Shown: positions 35,576 through 43,926 of the stretch, piece after piece
How the letters are laid out: every line of letters starts with the position of its first letter
Numbering within the stretch: the first letter of the stretch is position 1
NCBI RefSeq assembly: GCF_000377765.1
Contig: NZ_KB898667.1
Coordinates: 186,001-250,000, forward strand
Direction of reading: 5' to 3'
DNA length: 64,000 bases
From: Gracilibacillus lacisalsi DSM 19029
GTDB taxonomy: Bacteria > Bacillota > Bacilli > Bacillales > Amphibacillaceae
The notes under the pieces: generated by a model
Seen by the model: the letters and a program-made list of their open reading frames with translations, nothing else
The model's database searches: none
Told to the model about the DNA's origin: nothing
Made by a program: the position numbers and the translations under genes

Positions 35576-36130
35576 TTATAAATTTACATCTACTTTAATC
35601 GTTGTTGACTCTTTTTTGTCTATTCCAATATAGTGAAGTGTTTCTGATGTAGAGGAATGACCATAAATATCCCTTATGAGTGAGATAGCTATTCCTTTTT
35701 TATAAGCGTGATAACCGAATGTTTTTCGTAATGTATGGGTGCCTATCTTATCATGAATGCCAATTTCTCGTGCTGCCTTATTGATGATACGGTATGCCTG
35801 CTGACGTGTAATAGGGGATGTTCCATTTTTCGTTATAAATAAGTAGTCTTCAGAAGATAGAGTGGATTGGAGCATATATTGCTTTATAGCAGAACGGATT
35901 TTTGTGTTTAAATAAATAGAGGAAGTTTTATCACTGGTGGATTCGATAAATTCCCTTGGTGTTTCACCATCCCACACTTGTTCAACTTTAATTGCTAAAA
36001 GTTCGTTGATACGAAGACCTGTATTAATTTCAAATACAAATAACAGGTAGTCACGAAAAGAGCGCTTTTTTAGATAGGCTTTTATTTTTCTAATATGATT
36101 TACATCCTTTATAGGCATTACAAATTCCAT
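35576..36130 (-). CDS. Small tyrosine recombinase (catalytic domain only)
   Basis: 184 residues covering a phage-integrase catalytic domain: FEINTGLRINELLAIK (catalytic Arg), HTLRKTFGYHAYKKG (His-x-x-Arg), IRDIYGHSSTSETLHYIGI (second His and the nucleophilic Tyr). The N-terminal core-binding domain of XerC/XerD is missing, as in short chromosomal integrases such as B. subtilis YoeC. All catalytic residues are present, so strand exchange is possible, but no attachment sites were identified. ATG 36130 is preferred over 36136 because GGAG lies eight bases before it. Its upstream region is the 51-bp hairpin array. Confidence 0.87.
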   Translation of the reverse strand: MEFVMPIKDVNHIRKIKAYLKKRSFRDYLLFVFEINTGLRINELLAIKVEQVWDGETPREFIESTSDKTSSIYLNTKIRSAIKQYMLQSTLSSEDYLFITKNGTSPITRQQAYRIINKAAREIGIHDKIGTHTLRKTFGYHAYKKGIAISLIRDIYGHSSTSETLHYIGIDKKESTTIKVDVNL

Positions 36131-36212
36131 TACCATCGCTCCATTTAAGTTACTTAATATAAATTATATCATGGGTTATGTAACATATAAAATAATTTGC
36201 ATCCATAAGTAC

Positions 36213-36416
36213 CTTACGGACAACTAATTGAGAATTTATGAAAAACTGTCCGTAAGAACGGATCTAACGGACAGAAAAAGAAAAAACCAGATAAAATTGT
36301 CCGTAAAAACAAATCTTACGGACAGAAAAAAGTAACATTAGATTGAATTGTCCGTAAGAATCCTTCTTACGGACAAAAATGTATCAAATTTGCATAAAGT
36401 GTCTGTAAGAATCTCC
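36213..36416. repeat. 51-bp tandem array of TGTCCGTAAG hairpins
   Basis: TGTCCG cores start at 36247, 36298 and 36349, and a TGTCTG variant at 36400, steps of exactly 51 bp. In each of the first three, TTGTCCGTAAGA or a close variant pairs with TCTTACGGACAA 6-8 bases later to make a hairpin; a half unit (CTTACGGACAA) lies at 36213. Spacers of about 22 bases are AT-rich. The array occupies the gap between the recombinase and cyclase genes, whose stop codon is ten bases away. Confidence 0.88.
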
Positions 36417-36425
36417 AAGCTAAAA

Positions 36426-37055
36426 TTAAGAACTTGGCCATTGATCAAACAACAACACTCTCGCTGGTGCTGCTTCGGTTCCGACTAATTTTAAAGGTGC
36501 TGCTACCATAAAATACTCCCCAGGCTTAACATCTTTTAATCGCAAACCTTCCACTATAATGATGTCATCACGAAACAATTTTCGATGAGTAGGATTACCT
36601 TCTTGGCTCCGCTCAATTCCTAATGTATCAATACCGATACCTTCAATTCCTTTTTTCACTAGGTAATCTGCGCCATCTTCTTTTAAATAAATAAAGTTAA
36701 AGTCAAAATGTTCACTAGAATAATAAGAATTTTTCGTTTTACATAGCAGAAAATCGCCTGATTCTATCGTATGCGCTTCCAAATCTGATCGAGTAATACC
36801 ATCTTCTACGTTTTCCAAATCGAGCACTTTCACTTTTCGTACCAGTCGCTCTAATTGGATTGTTTCAAAGGTATCGGCATTATTAATCATGTGTAATGGG
36901 GCGTCGATATGGGTGCCAGTGTGCAATCCAAGTGTAGCGGTAGTTGCGGTAACATGACCATTTGTTTGTCTATCGAAAACGGGTTTATTCTCTTTTATAT
37001 TCTCCCAGACTTGCATGTTAGGGTAAATATCCATCGAGATATCATAAAATTTCAT
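36426..37055 (-). CDS. Cyclase-family metal-dependent hydrolase (KynB-like)
   Basis: 209 residues of the cyclase family, which includes bacterial kynurenine formamidase. The metal-binding signature HTGTHIDAP is complete (His45, His49, Asp51), with ATTATLGL before it and GIDTLGIERSQEGNPTHRKL and AAPLKLVGTEAAPARVLLFD after it. It probably hydrolyses an amide or lactone in the cytoplasm. No tryptophan-degradation genes are nearby, so naming it kynB would be unsafe. Ribosome site AAAGAGGAGGATTTTAG. Confidence 0.87.
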   Translation of the reverse strand: MKFYDISMDIYPNMQVWENIKENKPVFDRQTNGHVTATTATLGLHTGTHIDAPLHMINNADTFETIQLERLVRKVKVLDLENVEDGITRSDLEAHTIESGDFLLCKTKNSYYSSEHFDFNFIYLKEDGADYLVKKGIEGIGIDTLGIERSQEGNPTHRKLFRDDIIIVEGLRLKDVKPGEYFMVAAPLKLVGTEAAPARVLLFDQWPSS

Positions 37056-37077
37056 CTAAAATCCTCCTCTTTGATAT

Positions 37078-37115
37078 GAAAAAGCAATCAACCAACGTAA
37101 CATTGATTGATTGCC
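37078..37115 (-). terminator. Terminator of zwf
   Basis: On the minus strand GCAATCAATCA and TGGTTGATTGC pair around a nine-base loop and are followed by TTTTTC. Confidence 0.82.
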
Positions 37116-37123
37116 TTGTATCT

Positions 37124-38605
37124 TTATTCAGACTTAACGTCCCACCATTCGAAACCATCTTTATTTAATAAAAGATCTGCTTCTTCTGGACCATTTGATC
37201 CTGATGTATAGTTAGGGAAATCAGCTTTTTTCTTCGACCATGCGTTTGCTATTACATCAACAAACTGCCATGATAATGCAACCTCATCCCAGTGAGTAAA
37301 GTTAGTAGAATCACCGCGCATACAGTCATGTAATAACGTCTCATATGCTTCCGGCGTATTCATTTTATCTTCTGAGTTATTATCATAGCTTAATGTGATT
37401 GGTGTAGAAGACGCATTATAGTCGCCTTTCTTCGCATTCACATGTAACGTAATCCCTTCATCTGGCTGGACATGAATCACTAAAAGGTTTGATTTGGTTT
37501 CATGTTCTTTATCATAGTATAGGTTCATTGGTAAATCTTTAAATTCTACTACGATTTCCGTTGATTTACGTTTCATCCGTTTTCCGGTGCGGATGTAGAA
37601 TGGAACACCTGCCCAGCGGAAGTTATCGATCATTAATTTCGCCGCAACAAACGTATCAGTATTAGACTCAGGATCTACACCGTTACCTTCTCGGTATGCA
37701 GGTAGTTCCTCGCCATTTACCATCCCTTTGTCATATTGACCGCGAACAAAGTAATCATCTACTTCATTTTCATTTAACTTACGTAAAGCACGTAATACTT
37801 TTACTTTTTCACCGCGAATTTCTTCTGGTGTTAATTTAATTGGCGGATCCATTGCAATCAGTGCAAGCATTTGCAACATGTGGTTTTGTACCATATCTTT
37901 TAATGCACCTGCACCATCATAATAACGTCCGCGCTCTTCTACACCAAGAACTTCACTTGAGGTAATTTGGATATTCGAAATATATTGGTTATTCCATAAT
38001 GGTTCAAATAAAGCATTGGCAAAACGGATAACTTCGATATTTTGAACCATTTCTTTCCCAAGGTAATGGTCAATACGATAAATCTGATCCTCCGAAAATG
38101 CTTCGCGAATTTGGTCATTTAGCTCTTTTGCTGATTGGTAATCATGACCAAACGGTTTTTCGATAACAAGGCGAGTCCATCCTTGTGTCGTTGTCAAACC
38201 TTCTGATTTAAGGTTAGCTGCAAGTGTTCCGAAGAAATTAGGTGCCATAGAGAAATAGAATAGACGATTACCATCTGTTTCATGCTTAGCATCTAATTCT
38301 TTAATTAATGCTTCCAATTCTTGATAGTGTTCAAGGTCTTGGATATCAAATGGATTGTAGTGGAAGTGACTTGCGAATTCATCTTTGTCAATATGAGGAT
38401 CATCGAAATTATCGATTGATTCTTTTACTTTGTCACGAAATACGTCATTTGTCCATGGACGTCTTGCCACGCCAATTACGGCAAAGTTATCGGATAACTT
38501 TCCATTTCGGTAAAGTCTGTAAATGGAAGGATAAAGTTTTCTATTAGCTAGATCCCCTGTTGCACCAAAAATCACAATTACTGCTTTTGGGTTATTCGTT
38601 GTCAT
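37124..38605 (-). CDS. zwf: Glucose-6-phosphate 1-dehydrogenase
   Basis: 493 residues. Oxidises glucose 6-phosphate with NADP to 6-phosphoglucono-lactone, the entry step of the oxidative pentose phosphate pathway. NADP site VIFGATGDLANRKLYPSIY (11-29), EKPFGHD (149-155) and the active-site signature RIDHYLGKE (177-185). The C-terminal domain has IRTGKRMKRK. Length is normal for the family. It works with gnd at 31879. A separate lactonase gene was not seen in the window. Confidence 0.97.
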   Translation of the reverse strand: MTTNNPKAVIVIFGATGDLANRKLYPSIYRLYRNGKLSDNFAVIGVARRPWTNDVFRDKVKESIDNFDDPHIDKDEFASHFHYNPFDIQDLEHYQELEALIKELDAKHETDGNRLFYFSMAPNFFGTLAANLKSEGLTTTQGWTRLVIEKPFGHDYQSAKELNDQIREAFSEDQIYRIDHYLGKEMVQNIEVIRFANALFEPLWNNQYISNIQITSSEVLGVEERGRYYDGAGALKDMVQNHMLQMLALIAMDPPIKLTPEEIRGEKVKVLRALRKLNENEVDDYFVRGQYDKGMVNGEELPAYREGNGVDPESNTDTFVAAKLMIDNFRWAGVPFYIRTGKRMKRKSTEIVVEFKDLPMNLYYDKEHETKSNLLVIHVQPDEGITLHVNAKKGDYNASSTPITLSYDNNSEDKMNTPEAYETLLHDCMRGDSTNFTHWDEVALSWQFVDVIANAWSKKKADFPNYTSGSNGPEEADLLLNKDGFEWWDVKSE

Positions 38606-38857
38606 GAACTTTAACTACCTTTCTACTTGTTTATTTACGAGTTAAGCGCATATGTGTCACGATATGCTTAACTATGTAATTCACTAAAGTAACAGCATAC
38701 TTAAATATTTTATCATGTTAAATACTTCTGTTAAATTATTTAACATGATAACATACAAATAACTGCTAAGTCTTTATTGTCATAAATATATACTATCATG
38801 TATTGTGAAAATGACAAATGAAATACATGGAATTTTCAAAAAATTCAGGAGGATATC

Positions 38858-39628
38858 ATGCAAAAATATAAAGGATTTTTAATCGATCTAGATGGGACAG
38901 TCTATAAAGGAACCGAAAAAATAATCGAAGCGATTGATTTTGTGAAGGAGCTAGACCGTAGAGGTTTACCATATCTTTTTTTAACAAATAATTCAACGAA
39001 ACATCCGAGTGATGTTTCAAAAAAATTAGTCGATATGGGAGTGCCGAGTACGACGGAGCACGTTTTTACAACGAGTATGGCAACAGCAAGCTACATACAA
39101 GAACGAAAAGCAGGTGCGAAGGTCTATCCAATTGGTGAAGAAGGGCTACATATGGCGCTAGAAGAATGTGGCTTGGAAATCGTTGAGGAAGGTGCAGAAT
39201 TTGTTGTAATGGGATTAGATCGAACCATTAATTATGAGAAGTTAGCAAAAGGGGCGCTCAATATTCGGGCAGGAGCAAGTTTTGTTGCGACAAATGGTGA
39301 TGTAGCACTGCCGACGGAACGAGGATTTTTACCTGGAGCTGGTTCCTTGATTTCTGTATTATCGGTAACTACAGGTATCGAGCCGAAATTTATCGGAAAA
39401 CCAGAATCGATTATTGTTGAGCAGGCGCTTGAAGTATTAGGTACTGCAAAAGAAGATACCTTAATGGTCGGAGACAATTATGCGACAGATATTTTGGCAG
39501 GGATTAATGCAGGGATAGATTCGTTGTTGGTACATACTGGAGTAACTACAAAAGAAGATCTTAAATCAATCGAAAAACAGCCAACATTTACGATTGATAG
39601 CTTAGCAGAATGGACGTTTGATGAGTAA
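38858..39628 (+). CDS. yutF: HAD-IIA family phosphatase (YutF/NagD type)
   Basis: 256-residue HAD hydrolase. Motif I FLIDLDGTVYKGTEKI (nucleophile Asp near 10), LFLTNNSTKHPSDV, the capping domain, FIGKPESIIVEQALEVLG and motif IV LMVGDNYATDILAGINAGI. The order and the HTGVT ending match the TIGR01457 subgroup typified by YutF. Substrate is probably a phosphorylated metabolite. Ribosome site CAGGAGGATATC. Convergent with the DMT transporter gene, sharing a terminator. Confidence 0.9.
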   Translation: MQKYKGFLIDLDGTVYKGTEKIIEAIDFVKELDRRGLPYLFLTNNSTKHPSDVSKKLVDMGVPSTTEHVFTTSMATASYIQERKAGAKVYPIGEEGLHMALEECGLEIVEEGAEFVVMGLDRTINYEKLAKGALNIRAGASFVATNGDVALPTERGFLPGAGSLISVLSVTTGIEPKFIGKPESIIVEQALEVLGTAKEDTLMVGDNYATDILAGINAGIDSLLVHTGVTTKEDLKSIEKQPTFTIDSLAEWTFDE

Positions 39629-39664
39629 AAAAAATGAGCCGTAGTGATGACGGCTCATTTTTTT
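39629..39664. terminator. Bidirectional terminator between yutF and the DMT gene
   Basis: AAAATGAGCCGT and ACGGCTCATTTT pair around a seven-base loop, with an A-run before and a T-run after, so it can act in both directions. The stop codon of the minus-strand gene lies within the right arm. Confidence 0.88.
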
Positions 39665-40536
39665 GCTTTCACTCGATTTGTGATCAGGACACCAAAGATA
39701 ACGAATAACGCTCCAATCACTTGAATCCATGTGAGCTGCTCCCCTAAAAAGATTACAGCACCGATCATGGTAAAGACCGGGATGAGATTAAGAAAGACAG
39801 ATGCTCTCGATGGTCCGATTGCTGCAATTCCTTTGTTATAAGCAATCAGTGCAACAAGTGAAGGGAATATCCCCAAATAAAGCAGGCCAGAGATAACCTT
39901 CCAAGACCAGTTTATCGTTTGGATTTGTCCGATTTCGAGTGTCATTAATGGAATAAACATGATAATAGCGACCACGGTCATAACAAGTAGCGCACCATAA
40001 GTAGGGAATTTCCAAGTATGTTGTTTGATAAAAATTGAATAAAACGCCCACGTAATCATGGCTAGAATCATAATCAGATCTCCACTATTAAACTGTAAAC
40101 TCATAATAACTTCCAATGAACCTTTGGTGATCACAAAGAAGACACCAAATAAGGAAATAAAGACGCCAATCAATTGCTTTTGTGAAAAACGTTCATTAAA
40201 CAATAAAAATGTAAGAATTAAGGTGAAAATAGGAGCGGTTGCCTCGACAATCCCAGCATTGATGGATGTGGTATAGTTTAATGCTAAATATACGAAAATA
40301 TTAAATAATACAAGTCCTGTAGCAGATAAAGCAAGAATCGCTTTCCATTCCTTTTTCCATAAATCCTTATTGTTTTTCCACTCCCGATAACCAAACGGAA
40401 AAATTACTATCAATGCAATAAGATAGCGGAATAAAGACAATGTAATCGGAGGTATTTCCTGTGCAACAGGCTTCCCAACTATTAAGTTCCCTGCATAAAA
40501 GATCGCTGCTAATATTAAAAGAAGATAAGCCTTCAT
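39655..40536 (-). CDS. EamA-type DMT superfamily exporter
   Basis: 293 residues with ten membrane segments in two EamA repeats: AAIFYAGNLIVGKPVAQEIP at the start and GDLIMILAMITWAFYSIFIK at the middle. Typical family motifs are PPITLSLFRYLIALIVIFPF and ASVFLNLIPVFTMIGAVIFLGEQLTWIQ. It probably exports an amino acid or other small metabolite. ATG 40536 follows GGAGGTGAAAAC; the upstream in-frame ATG at 40575 has no ribosome site. Confidence 0.9.
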   Translation of the reverse strand: MKAYLLLILAAIFYAGNLIVGKPVAQEIPPITLSLFRYLIALIVIFPFGYREWKNNKDLWKKEWKAILALSATGLVLFNIFVYLALNYTTSINAGIVEATAPIFTLILTFLLFNERFSQKQLIGVFISLFGVFFVITKGSLEVIMSLQFNSGDLIMILAMITWAFYSIFIKQHTWKFPTYGALLVMTVVAIIMFIPLMTLEIGQIQTINWSWKVISGLLYLGIFPSLVALIAYNKGIAAIGPSRASVFLNLIPVFTMIGAVIFLGEQLTWIQVIGALFVIFGVLITNRVKAKK

Positions 40537-40913
40537 GTTTTCACCTCCAACAGAAGGAGCATAACATTTTTTCATAGAAGAAGGAAGGGGAAGTGGCTGA
40601 TATCGTTTTTAAATCGCCAATAGATACCATTAGTTAGAGATATGCAATAATGTATTTTTTTGGCAAAAATGTCCTATTGATGGAGAAAATGACATGTGCT
40701 AAGTTCTAAATAATACTTGATAGAAAGTAGGTGAAATGATAAGAATTTATCCCTTTTGGCTAATCTTAAACACTAACTCAACCATTCTGCTGTAAACAAT
40801 TCTAAAAAACTATTACTGACATATTGTTTGTTACCACTTCTTGAATGAAACTAATTAAAGCACTTCCACAACTTTGCGGCATATTAAAAAACTTAATTAA
40901 GGAGCGTTTAAAA
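40537..40913. other. Intergenic region without a recognised gene
   Basis: 377 AT-rich bases between the divergent DMT gene and the secreted beta-helix gene. It must hold both promoters. A TTGATA at 40717 has no convincing -10 partner, and no repeat module, palindrome or RNA motif stands out. Confidence 0.5.
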
Positions 40914-42530
40914 TTGAAATTTTATAAACTGATAAGCTGTTTTGTGTTACTAAGCATTTTTGCAATTGGATTTGTTAACTCTAGTGTCCATGCAGAAACT
41001 GTAAACGCAACTGATTTTGGTGTAACGCCAGGGGAGAATTCATCTCAAACGGAAGCACTTCACGACGCTATGCGCTATTTTTATGACCAAGGTGAAGAAG
41101 GGACCGTTTATATTCCAGCTGGTACCTATTATGTAGATGAAGCACTTCGTTTCCATGAGGGAGTTAACTTAGTTGGTGATGGAAGAGGACAAACTATCAT
41201 TAAAAAAATGGGTACCAGTGCTAATTATGTAGTAGGAAATCCAATTTTACATTCCAATTCCGTTAACTTAAATGTAAGCGTTTCAGATATAACATTTGAT
41301 GCTGATAGAGCGAATCGATCTTCGCAGGGACTAAGTCAAATAGGTGGAATCAACATTGATGCAGAAGTTAGTAATTTAAGATTAGACGGTATTGAAATTA
41401 AAGATGCTACAAATGGTGCCATATTAAGAAGAATGCGAGATTCCGTTATTACGAATAGTGTGTTTGACCAAACAAGTGGTCACTCGATCGCAACCGGAGA
41501 TGAAAACTATCCGGTTGGTGAATTTACTAATGTAGAAATCACTAACAACGTAATCACGAATTCAACGGGTGGAAGTGGAATTAATTTATCTCGTGCTACT
41601 TATACAACTGTTAGAAACAACCAAGTAATCAATACGCAACAACAGCAAGATAGCTATGGCGGGATTCGGATACCTAATGGTGGGGCATATAATATAGTAG
41701 AAGATAACGTGATTCAAAGTTATCCAAGAGGGATTTTTGTTTTAACAGGTGCAAACAATAATACAATTACAGGAAATACAGTTATTGATTCAAGAATTCA
41801 TGGTATTTTAATTCAGGCTAATGACAATACCTTTACTAATAATACGATTGTCCAAAATAACACGTCATTAAATCCTGAATCAATGATACGACTTGCTCCC
41901 GGAAGTAATAATACGATCTCAAATAATTTGATATCAACTTATTCAGGATACAGCAATCCAGGAATTCGCCTTACAGGTGATTCTAATTATAACGAAATCA
42001 CTAACAATAATATAGATACAGATGGCGCGTTAGTAAGCAATGAGGCAGGAAGTAACAATACGATTTCAGGAAATAGCGAATTTAATTCAGTATCCTTTGA
42101 TTCTAATTCTTTTTATCAAATAGTAAATAGAAATAGTGGAAAGCTTTTAGAAGTGACTAATGCAAGTACAAGTGATGGAGCAAATATTCAACAATGGACT
42201 GCAAATGGTTGTTCGTGCCAGAATTGGTCATTTGTCCGGAATGGTGATGGATATTACAATATTATAAATCAAAATAGTGGTAAGGCGATAGACGTCTACG
42301 ATTTCTCAACTGCGAACGGAGCAAACATAGTACAGTGGTCGAACTTAAATGGCATAAATCAACAATGGTCAATTATTCAAAATACTGATGGCTACTTAAG
42401 ATTTATAAATCGTAATAGTGGGAAAACACTTGAAGTAGAAGCAAAGTCAAGTGAAGATGGAGGGAACGTGGTACAGTGGAGTGATAATAAAGGTGCTAAT
42501 CAGCAATGGAACATTGAACAGGTAAACTAG
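40914..42530 (+). CDS. Secreted right-handed beta-helix protein with C-terminal ricin-type lectin domain
   Basis: 538 residues starting at TTG 40914, chosen because AAGGAG lies nine bases before it and a clean signal peptide follows (cut after SSVHA, residue 27); the longer frame from ATG 40845 would bury that signal. A pectate-lyase-like head (VNATDFGVTPGENSSQTEAL, TVYIPAGTYYVDEAL, NLVGDGRGQTII) leads into a parallel beta-helix with many NNTITGNTVI-like rungs (about 100-390). The last 140 residues form a beta-trefoil of three ricin-type repeats, each with a QQW or VQW motif (IQQWTANG, IVQWSNLNG, VVQWSDNKG). Likely an extracellular polysaccharide lyase or hydrolase bound to glycan; catalytic residues were not identified. 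Confidence 0.87.
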   Translation: MKFYKLISCFVLLSIFAIGFVNSSVHAETVNATDFGVTPGENSSQTEALHDAMRYFYDQGEEGTVYIPAGTYYVDEALRFHEGVNLVGDGRGQTIIKKMGTSANYVVGNPILHSNSVNLNVSVSDITFDADRANRSSQGLSQIGGINIDAEVSNLRLDGIEIKDATNGAILRRMRDSVITNSVFDQTSGHSIATGDENYPVGEFTNVEITNNVITNSTGGSGINLSRATYTTVRNNQVINTQQQQDSYGGIRIPNGGAYNIVEDNVIQSYPRGIFVLTGANNNTITGNTVIDSRIHGILIQANDNTFTNNTIVQNNTSLNPESMIRLAPGSNNTISNNLISTYSGYSNPGIRLTGDSNYNEITNNNIDTDGALVSNEAGSNNTISGNSEFNSVSFDSNSFYQIVNRNSGKLLEVTNASTSDGANIQQWTANGCSCQNWSFVRNGDGYYNIINQNSGKAIDVYDFSTANGANIVQWSNLNGINQQWSIIQNTDGYLRFINRNSGKTLEVEAKSSEDGGNVVQWSDNKGANQQWNIEQVN

Positions 42531-42537
42531 TAAGCGG

Positions 42538-42578
42538 AAAATAGCTAATCACTTAACTCAAAAGTGGTTAGCTATTTT
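42538..42578 (+). terminator. Terminator of the beta-helix gene
   Basis: AAAATAGCTAATCACTT pairs with AAGTGGTTAGCTATTTT (one G-T pair) around a seven-base loop and ends in TTTTG. Confidence 0.8.
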
Positions 42579-42696
42579 GTGTATTTTGGTAATTGTGAAA
42601 AAGCAAGTTAAGTAAGGTTCAAATCATTCGATGTTTAAGAGAGTAGTAAATATGATGTTATAATAGATGGAATAGCTTATCTGAAAGGAGTTTATG

Positions 42697-43141
42697 ATGA
42701 ATGTTAAACAATTTCAAGGTTTTGTTTATATATTATCGTTCGTATTGATTTTACTAGCTGGCTGTAACAAGGATTTAACAGATGAGTTGCCAAAGTCTGA
42801 TGATGGTGAAATACTTGAGCAAGGCAATTATGAACTGAAACTAGATAAAATCTAAAAAAGTAGACCAGATAACATTAGAGATAACGAACAATAGTGCCTC
42901 TAATTTAAATTTCGGTCTTATATATTATATGGAAAGATATATAGACGGCTCCTGGTATCAAATTCCGTTTAAAGATGATACAGAATTTCAAACGATTGGT
43001 ATTATGGTAAAACCAAATGAATCATATACTCAAAACATTTCCACTAATCAATTAAAACATAATCTTTCTTCCGGGAAATATCGAGTAGTAAAACCAATTA
43101 GCGAGGAAATAACTTTAGCAACAGAATTTGAGATTGAATAA
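42697..43141 (+). pseudogene. Lipoprotein gene broken by a +1 frameshift
   Basis: AAAGGAG, then ATG at 42697 (spacing six) opens a lipoprotein signal (YILSFVLILLAGC). The frame reads ELKLDKI and stops at about 42855. Removing one A from the AAAA run just before would continue as KLDKSKKVDQITLEITNNSA and then without interruption to the stop at 43141 (GLIYYMERYIDGSWYQIPF, ending ATEFEIE). The intact protein would have about 148 residues with an Ig-like beta domain of unknown function. Either a real single-base mutation or a sequencing slip in a short A-run. Confidence 0.75.
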
Positions 43142-43197
43142 CTAAGAGAAATAATGGAATTTACGTCTTTGTAGTGGGAGGAGTTACTATTAAATGT

Positions 43198-43796
43198 TTG
43201 AAAATGATGATGTTTATTATATTATTTGTAGTTTGTGCTAGTTGTGCTAACGATCAATCTGAGGTACCTACTATTTCGGTGAATGCAGATTCGGAATATG
43301 AGAAGACATTTACTGATTTAAATTTAGGCAATATCTTCGATTTTAACTTTTATTTACCAGATGCAGATCAGAGAAGTGTAACTCTTTGGGTAGAAAAATA
43401 TGAAGATGGTGAAACAGCCGAAAAACCGTTAATAGAATTATTCTACTATGACAGTCCAAATAAAGTGGAAGAAGGTAATATTGGTTTTGGAATGATAAAT
43501 ACTGAAACAGAAGATACAATAGCTTATCTTTATTCACCTGGAGCAAACGTACAGCAAGCGATAACATTGGAGGAAGAAAAATCTCGTACTACATGGGATT
43601 ATGCCTTTGGTGATGGCGAAGTAGAGTTAGAACTAGGAGAAACCAAACTACTTGCCGGATATGAGAAACTAATAGAAATACACTCCGCACAATGGATCTA
43701 CAAGATGAAGAGGCAGTAAACAGAATGATAGAACAAGGTGATTTAGTTTTATTATTAAAGATAAAAGTAGAAGAATCTAGTGAAAGTGCCCGATAA
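43198..43796 (+). pseudogene. Second lipoprotein gene with a frameshift near its 3' end
   Basis: A lipoprotein-like signal (MMMFIILFVVCASC) precedes an acidic beta-rich domain (FDFNFYLPDADQRSVTLWVE, EGNIGFGMINTETEDTIAYL). The start is uncertain: GGGAGGAG at 43177 has no well-spaced ATG, and TTG 43198 is the best guess. The frame stops at 43719 after YKMKRQ, but from about 43690 the next frame reads DLQDEEAVNRMIEQGDLVLL and KIKVEESSESAR-stop (43796), clearly coding-like. A shift near 43685-43700 probably cut the original C terminus. The Ser-Ala-Arg-stop comes from a 21-bp repeat unit. Family not recognised. Confidence 0.6.
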
Positions 43797-43880
43797 AATA
43801 AAAAAAGTGCCCGATATAACACGAAAAGTGCCCGATATCTTCAAAAAAGCGCCCGATATCTTCAAAAAAATGCCCGATAA
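43786..43880 (+). repeat. 21-bp tandem array, second locus
   Basis: Five GTGCCCGATA-type cores start at 43786, 43807, 43828, 43849 and 43870, every step exactly 21 bp, separated by A-rich 11-base stretches. Same core, same period and same position at a gene end as the array at 14901, 29 kb away. The first unit again reads Ser-Ala-Arg-stop in the frame of the upstream (frameshifted) gene. Confidence 0.9.
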
Positions 43881-43910
43881 AAAACCAGTGAGTATGATCG
43901 CTCACTGGTT
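43878..43910 (-). terminator. Terminator of the NEW3-ABC operon
   Basis: AACCAGTGAG and CTCACTGGTT pair around eight bases; on the minus strand a TTTTTTAT tract follows, 17 bases after the permease stop codon. Confidence 0.8.
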
Positions 43911-43926
43911 TTAACCATCCATTGTT

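Noticed and set aside
36213-36416. CRISPR-like appearance (palindromic repeats of about 29 bp with spacers of about 22 bp)
   Set aside because: The middle of each repeat varies, spacers are AT-rich and alike in composition, there are only about three full units, and no cas genes are present.
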